Shown in pieces: positions 7,010 through 10,942 of a DNA stretch of 10,942 nucleotides. Each line of letters opens with the position of its first letter. Positions within the stretch are counted from its first letter, which is position 1. The stretch is from the NCBI GenBank assembly GCA_040222185.1, contig JAVKDP010000061.1, forward strand, positions 1 to 10,942. The letters are read 5' to 3'. The DNA comes from JAVKDP01 sp040222185. GTDB taxonomy: Bacteria; Bacteroidota; Rhodothermia; Balneolales; Balneolaceae. Both the position numbers and the translations under genes were made by a program. The notes under the pieces were generated by a model that worked only from the letters and a program-made list of their open reading frames with translations, was not told the origin of the DNA and ran no database searches.

Positions 7010-7074
7010 CCCACTTGCAAACAACCCTCTCAACCCCCATCTTTAGCCCCGAACATTCATTTTAATTCCAGGGC

Positions 7075-9129
7075 ATGTCCAAAAAATTTATTCCTTTCGT
7101 CTCGCCGGAAGATGATCTTCCACAAATTACTCTAAAAGCTGTTATTCTTGGCTTTGTGTTGTCGGCTATTTTAGCCGGCGCCAATGCTTATTTAGGTTTA
7201 AAAGTGGGGATGACGGTTTCGGCCTCCATCCCAGCCGCCGTTATTTCTATGGCAGTATTAAAGCTGTTCAGGAATTCCAATATCCTGGAGAATAACATCG
7301 TACAAACCGCAGCTTCAGCAGGGGAGAGTTTAGCGGCTGGGGCTATTTTTACATTGCCGGCACTTATTTTATTAAAGTATTGGCTGGATTTTCCTTTTCT
7401 TCAAACTGCCGCTATTTGTGTGTTCGGTGGTGTGTTAGGGGTGTTGTTTACGATCCCGTTACGTAGGGCGTTAATTGTGGAAAGTGAATTACAATTCCCG
7501 GAAGGTGTGGCTACTGCAGAGGTGCTCAAAGCCGGGAGTAAGGGCGGAGAAGGAATTAAAGCTATTGCCATGGCCGGGATTGCGGCGGCTATGTTTAAGC
7601 TGGGCCAAACCGGGCTTAAGTTATTTGCGGGTTCTGTAGGTGGTTCGGTAAAAGCCGGGAAATCTATTTTTGGAATGGGTGCCGATCTTTCGGTGGCATT
7701 GTTAGCTGTAGGTTATATCGTGGGATTGAATATCGCGGTACTCATTTTTGCCGGCGGTGCAATTTCCTGGGTGTTCGGAATCCCGATTTATATGGCATTG
7801 GCTAACCCAGCGGATGTTGCCGCTATAGTAGGTGGAGCAGAAGGTTATGATGCCGCATTTAATATCTGGAATGCCAAGATTCGCTATTTCGGTGTGGGAG
7901 CTATGGTAGTGGGCGGTGTATGGGCGCTTATCTCTTTGGCTAAACCATTAGTGGATGGAGTGAAATCGAGTATGGAGGCGGTCAAGAATCTAAAAGCGGG
8001 TAAGGCAGCAAATATTCTCAGAACCGATATGGATACACCAATCAACATTGTGTTATGGAGTATTTTGTTGCTCGCTGTTCCAATCTTCCTGGTGTTTACC
8101 TATGTAATTGATGTGGGGCACCTGGATGTTAGCAGTGGATCTTATTGGGCAGCGATGGCTTTTGGAACGGTATTTTCTTTGTTTGCCGGTTTTCTTTTTG
8201 CTTCTGTAGCCGGTTATATGGCTGGACTTGTGGGTTCTTCAAATAATCCTATTTCTGGTGTTACTATTGCTACGGTATTGGCAGCTTCGTTATGTTTGCT
8301 TGCTATCCTTGGCAGCCAGGTAGATTTTGGTGCAGATTTAGAGAAAGCCAGAACGGCAGCAGCGGCAGCGATTGTAATTGGTGCGATGGTAGCATGTGCG
8401 GCGGCTTTAGCTGGAGATAATCTCCAGGATTTGAAGGCGGGTAATTTGCTGGGAGCTACTCCTTATAAGCAGCAGATTATGCAAGTTGTGGGTGTTGTTG
8501 CAGCAGCATTGGTTATCGCCCCAATTTTAAGTTTGTTGTATAATGCTTACGGTTTGGGCGGGATTTTCCCGCGGGAAGGCATGAACCCTGATGAAATGCT
8601 TTCGGCTCCGCAGGCTACATTGATGCAGTCGGTGGCAGAAGGGGTGTTTTCCAAGAACCTGGAATGGACGATGATTATCATCGGTGCTATTGTTGCCGTA
8701 GTGAATATTATTATTGATGAAATGTTGAAGAAGAGAGGTAGTAAGTTCCGTGCACCGGTGTTGGCAGTAGCGGTTGGTATTTATCTCCCGATTGAACTTT
8801 CAGTTCCGATTTTTATTGGTGGTATGATTGCATGGGCTTCTGCTAAAGCGGTCAAGAAAATGGCTGAAGAGAAAGGTGAGAATTCGGAAGAAGCCGTGGA
8901 AGCAGCTGGTCAGCGTGGCTTGTTATTTTCTTCTGGTTTGATCACCGGGGAAGCGTTAATCGGTATTGTGTTGGCTATTCCTTTTGCGATCCTGGAAAGC
9001 ACAGAGGCTTTACGTATTCTCCCGGCTGAGTATGGCTGGATAGCCCAGATTCTTGGTGTTGGTGTAGCTATCGCCTTTATGATGTGGTTATATCGTGTTG
9101 CTGTGGCGCGTACTGCTTCGCAGAATTAG
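7075..9129 (+). CDS. OPT family oligopeptide transporter
   Basis: A 684-residue, very hydrophobic inner-membrane protein with well over ten predicted membrane segments. It belongs to the OPT family, proton-coupled importers of small peptides and, in some branches, metal-chelate complexes. Characteristic segments are NAYLGLKVGMTVSASIP (37-53), NIVQTAASAGESLAAGAIF (74-92), ELQFPEGVATAEVL (138-151), GSSNNPISGVTIATVL (387-402) and AGDNLQDLKAG (446-456). Length is normal for bacterial OPT proteins. ATG at 7075 directly precedes the soluble N-terminus SKKFIPFVSPEDDLPQ and is a natural start; the preceding AATTCCAGGGC gives only a weak ribosome binding site. Base composition is clearly richer in G and C than the upstream nuclease genes, marking the end of the AT-rich island. 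A weak Bacteroidota-type promoter may lie at 7015-7046 (TTG, then CATCTTTAG). The substrate cannot be decided from sequence. Confidence 0.93.
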   Translation: MSKKFIPFVSPEDDLPQITLKAVILGFVLSAILAGANAYLGLKVGMTVSASIPAAVISMAVLKLFRNSNILENNIVQTAASAGESLAAGAIFTLPALILLKYWLDFPFLQTAAICVFGGVLGVLFTIPLRRALIVESELQFPEGVATAEVLKAGSKGGEGIKAIAMAGIAAAMFKLGQTGLKLFAGSVGGSVKAGKSIFGMGADLSVALLAVGYIVGLNIAVLIFAGGAISWVFGIPIYMALANPADVAAIVGGAEGYDAAFNIWNAKIRYFGVGAMVVGGVWALISLAKPLVDGVKSSMEAVKNLKAGKAANILRTDMDTPINIVLWSILLLAVPIFLVFTYVIDVGHLDVSSGSYWAAMAFGTVFSLFAGFLFASVAGYMAGLVGSSNNPISGVTIATVLAASLCLLAILGSQVDFGADLEKARTAAAAAIVIGAMVACAAALAGDNLQDLKAGNLLGATPYKQQIMQVVGVVAAALVIAPILSLLYNAYGLGGIFPREGMNPDEMLSAPQATLMQSVAEGVFSKNLEWTMIIIGAIVAVVNIIIDEMLKKRGSKFRAPVLAVAVGIYLPIELSVPIFIGGMIAWASAKAVKKMAEEKGENSEEAVEAAGQRGLLFSSGLITGEALIGIVLAIPFAILESTEALRILPAEYGWIAQILGVGVAIAFMMWLYRVAVARTASQN

Positions 9130-9137
9130 GAATTAAA

Positions 9138-9205
9138 GATTATGAATTATGGATTTTGAATAGTGATTGTACTATTTCAAAATCCATAATTTTTAATTCA
9201 TAATC
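9138..9205. terminator. Bidirectional hairpin terminator between OPT and galM
   Basis: A left arm (9138-9164, starting GATTATGAATTATGG) pairs with a right arm (9171-9205, ending TTCATAATC) around the loop GATTGT (9165-9170). The right arm carries about eight unpaired extra bases; the inner parts TGGATTTTGA and TCAAAATCCA pair perfectly. It sits between convergent genes, has A/T-rich flanks on both sides, and overlaps the galM stop codon by two bases, so it probably ends both transcripts. Confidence 0.7.
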
Positions 9206-10262
9206 ATTTAACCGAAAAGCGATAAACTGTTGTACTTCGGTAGGTTTCACCAACATCCAGAACTACGGATGGAAACTCAGGTTGGTTTGGGGAATCGGGG
9301 AAGTGCTGGGTTTCAAGGCAAAGGCCCATTCTTCGATTGTTAGCAGAGCCCTTTTTTCCAGAAGGTGTATTTTTTAAGGCGTTTCCTGAATAGAACTGGA
9401 TGCCGGGCTCGGTGGTCCATATTTCCATTATCCGTCCGGATTCAGGATGAGTAAGGCTTCCTGCTTTTTTGAGCTCATTTCGTGTCTCGTTTAACACCCA
9501 GGTTACATCAAATCCACCTGTTATTTGTAGTTGAGGATGATCCGCATCAATATCTTTGCCTATTACTTTTTGGCTGGTGAAATCAAATGGAGTACCGGCT
9601 ACGGGTTCAAGTTTCCCGGTTGGGATAGCACCTTCACGAATGTGTACATAACGGTCTGCATGTAGTTCTAATTCGTGGCTTAGAATATCTTCTTTCATCG
9701 AAGAAAGGTTGAAGTAACTGTGCTGCGTTAAGTTTACGATGGTTTTTTTATCCGTGGTTGCTTTGTAATGAATCTCCAGCGCATTTTCATCGGTTAGTGT
9801 GTACATCACTTCGATATCGAGGTTCCCGGGAAATCCTTCTTCACCGTCTTTACTTTGGTAGGTGAGTTTTAGGGCTGTTCCGTTATCGTCTTTAAGTTCT
9901 TCGCCTTTCCATATACGCGCGTGGTAGCCGCTGTCACCGCCGTGGAGGCTATTTGGGTTGTCATTTACTTCTAATGCATATTCAACGCCATCGAGGCTAA
10001 ATTTGGCATTGGCGATTCGGTTTCCATACCGGCCAATGAGCGCTCCCAGGTAGTAGCTGGATTCCAGGTATTCTTCTAAGGCATCATGACCAAGAACAAT
10101 GTCTTCGAATACTCCGTCTTTATCGGGGGCGGTAAGGTGCGTAATGATTCCACCATATTCGATTACTTTGAGTTCCATCCCATTGGAATTGGTAAGTGTG
10201 AATTGATGAATGGAGCTGCCATCAGGCATGGTTCCGTAGTGTTCTTTTTCGAATGATCCCAA
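9204..10262 (-). CDS. galM: Aldose 1-epimerase (mutarotase)
   Basis: A 352-residue galactose mutarotase that interconverts alpha and beta anomers of glucose and galactose. Family landmarks in order: DGSSIHQFTLTNSNGMELKV near the N-terminus, IGRYGNRI (76-83), NSLHGG with His107, TQHSYFNLS (179-187) with the catalytic acid His181, GGFD (249-252) with the sugar-binding Asp252, and CLETQHFPDSPN with the catalytic base Glu317. After Asp252 the usual HN is replaced by VT; the catalytic pair is intact. The start is TTG at 10260-10262. The frame is open only to an upstream TAG and has no ATG there, and the first internal ATG (residue 12) would cut into the conserved HYGTMPDG segment, so TTG is preferred. 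No signal peptide, so cytoplasmic. A likely promoter lies just upstream. It is downstream of a beta-phosphoglucomutase-like gene on the same strand, which fits sugar metabolism, but a 449-base gap makes a single transcript uncertain. Confidence 0.93.
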   Translation of the reverse strand: MGSFEKEHYGTMPDGSSIHQFTLTNSNGMELKVIEYGGIITHLTAPDKDGVFEDIVLGHDALEEYLESSYYLGALIGRYGNRIANAKFSLDGVEYALEVNDNPNSLHGGDSGYHARIWKGEELKDDNGTALKLTYQSKDGEEGFPGNLDIEVMYTLTDENALEIHYKATTDKKTIVNLTQHSYFNLSSMKEDILSHELELHADRYVHIREGAIPTGKLEPVAGTPFDFTSQKVIGKDIDADHPQLQITGGFDVTWVLNETRNELKKAGSLTHPESGRIMEIWTTEPGIQFYSGNALKNTPSGKKGSANNRRMGLCLETQHFPDSPNQPEFPSVVLDVGETYRSTTVYRFSVK

Positions 10263-10294
10263 TTGTGTTCTTTTTGCTGACTATTTAAAGAGTG

Positions 10295-10324
10295 CTAATG
10301 TAAGGGAATTTAAATACTAAACAA
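10295..10324 (-). promoter_or_regulatory. Bacteroidota-type promoter of galM
   Basis: On the minus strand, TTG (10324-10322) and TACATTAG (10302-10295) are separated by exactly 19 bases, close to the Bacteroidota -33/-7 pattern TTG-N19-TAnnTTTG. Transcription would start near 10288, leaving a leader of about 26 bases before the TTG start codon. The match is by eye. Confidence 0.4.
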
Positions 10325-10329
10325 TGGCT

Positions 10330-10348
10330 GTCGCCTTGAACTCCCTTA
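10330..10348. repeat. Isolated end of the dispersed repeat
   Basis: GTCGCCTTGAACTCCCTTA matches the reverse complement of 1422-1440, the right end of copy 1, at 16 of 19 positions, including the unbroken 12-mer TGAACTCCCTTA. This shows the repeat extends past the GTCATCC tip and that a degenerate end sits just upstream of the galM promoter. Confidence 0.5.
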
Positions 10349-10389
10349 TGGAAAGAGTGTGGGAAGAGAATTTTTTCTAAAAATAAAAG

Positions 10390-10528
10390 GTCATCCTGAA
10401 CTTGTTTCAGGATCTGTTTTAGTCCATAGCTATATATCTTACTCATCACTTTCTTTTAGACCAAAATCAAAGCGCTGTATCAACGCTCAGAGCCCTTCCA
10501 TAAGATCCTGAAACGAGTTCACGATGAC
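10390..10528. repeat. Dispersed intergenic repeat element with 26-bp inverted ends, copy 2
   Basis: The left end (10390-10415, GTCATCCTGAACTTG...GGATCT) and right end (10503-10528, AGATCCTGAAACGAG...GATGAC) are inverted copies at 24 of 26 positions, enclosing 87 bases. The ends match those of the 142-bp element at 1299-1440. The interior holds no open frame worth calling. It lies between the HAD phosphatase gene and galM, both on the minus strand, and could fold into a strong stem in RNA. Confidence 0.75.
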
Positions 10529-10588
10529 GACTTGCGAGTGGTTTAGAAGGGTATTAATCCAATGTTAGCTATGAGCAGGACTATGTTT

Positions 10589-10666
10589 GAGATCCCTCAG
10601 AATAGCTTTCTATATTTTTAGGATGCCCCGGGCTTTCGGGATGACAATAGTAAAGTTCAGGATGAC
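10589..10666. repeat. Partial or nested repeat of the same family, copy 3
   Basis: GAGATCCCTCAG (10589-10600) faces TTTCGGGATGAC (10634-10645), the usual inverted-end layout. A second tip, TTCAGGATGAC (10656-10666), follows 10 bases later, as if two copies overlapped or one end was duplicated. A small hairpin, CCCG...CGGG (10627-10640), lies in the right part. Together with 10330-10348 and 10390-10528 it fills much of the 449-base gap (10263-10711), where I see no gene. Confidence 0.55.
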
Positions 10667-10711
10667 ATAGGGGAGAGGATGGGTTGCCAGGAAAGTAGTT
10701 CTTGATGGAAT

Positions 10712-10942
10712 CTAGAGATTCATCAACTCATCCAGGTTTATAGCAGTAAAGTCTGGAATGAATTTTACGATGCTAGGATTGTTGGTAAATTCATCCTCGG
10801 AATGGGTTGTGGTTACGACAATCACTTTGCATCCGGCGCGGTGTGCTGATTCTGCTCCTGCTGGGGTATCTTCAAATACCAGGCAGTGTTTCGGCTTAAC
10901 CCCGATTGCCTCGGCTACTGTTAGGTAGATTTCAGGATGTGG
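10712..10942 (-). CDS. HAD phosphatase, beta-phosphoglucomutase type (C-terminal part)
   Basis: The last 76 residues of a protein whose N-terminal part lies beyond the right edge; the stop is TAG at 10714-10712. The visible part starts PHPEIYLTVAEAIGV, which normally follows the motif III lysine (just outside), then CLVFEDTPAGAESAHRAGC, the HAD motif IV with the Glu-Asp pair that binds magnesium, and a valine-rich strand with VVTTTHSEDEF. This pattern is typical of subfamily I haloacid dehalogenase hydrolases annotated as beta-phosphoglucomutase or sugar-phosphate phosphatase. Those two activities cannot be told apart without the N-terminal cap. The protein ends soon after the Rossmann core (INLDELMNL), the normal end for the family. 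It is on the same strand as galM, upstream of it. Confidence 0.85.
   Translation of the reverse strand, partial: PHPEIYLTVAEAIGVKPKHCLVFEDTPAGAESAHRAGCKVIVVTTTHSEDEFTNNPSIVKFIPDFTAINLDELMNL

Noticed and set aside
7015..7046. Promoter for the OPT gene (TTG then CATCTTTAG, 20-base spacing)
   Set aside because: Only four of six -7 positions match, too weak to list as a feature.
10390..10666. Possible CRISPR array because of recurring short units
   Set aside because: Units are inverted, unequal in spacing and palindromic at the ends; there is no regular repeat-spacer pattern and no cas gene.

Overview
The window looks like chromosomal DNA of a Bacteroidota-type bacterium, possibly Balneolaceae or a relative. 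This is an inference from several signs: Shine-Dalgarno sequences are mostly weak or absent, the galM promoter resembles the Bacteroidota TTG-N19-TAnnTTTG pattern, base composition outside one AT-rich island is moderate, and GTCATCCTGA/TCAGGATGAC-ended dispersed repeats fill two intergenic regions. The taxon cannot be proven from this sequence alone.

Layout, left to right. At 1-71 is the 3' part of a class II tRNA-like gene with several irregular positions. A GTG-started gene of unknown function (233-1228, +) follows; it carries an EEVQNDW motif like the EEIQSDW motif of polyvalent phage/ICE proteins. A 142-bp repeat element (1299-1440) separates it from a convergent, secreted DUF3179 protein (1449-2801, -). 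Next is a strikingly AT-rich two-gene unit (about 2930-7009, +): a roughly 1,070-1,105-residue protein fusing an HKD/phospholipase D-like nuclease domain to a SNF2-type helicase, followed after 3 bases by an HNH_2 endonuclease. Then come an OPT-family oligopeptide transporter (7075-9129, +), a shared hairpin terminator (9138-9205), convergent galM (9204-10262, -), a repeat-rich 449-bp intergenic region, and the C-terminal end of a HAD phosphatase of the beta-phosphoglucomutase type (10712-10942, -), cut by the window edge.

The most interesting part is the AT-rich pair. Two different nuclease folds (HKD and HNH) sit with an ATP-driven SNF2 motor in one tight transcription unit, inserted between ordinary housekeeping genes and compositionally unlike them. 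This is the pattern of a horizontally acquired restriction or anti-phage module. There is no methyltransferase in the window, so if it is a defence system it must tell self from non-self some other way, or depend on a partner elsewhere. I do not recognise the exact pair as a named system, but each component family is known. The flanking genes are ordinary peptide uptake and sugar-anomer/sugar-phosphate metabolism.
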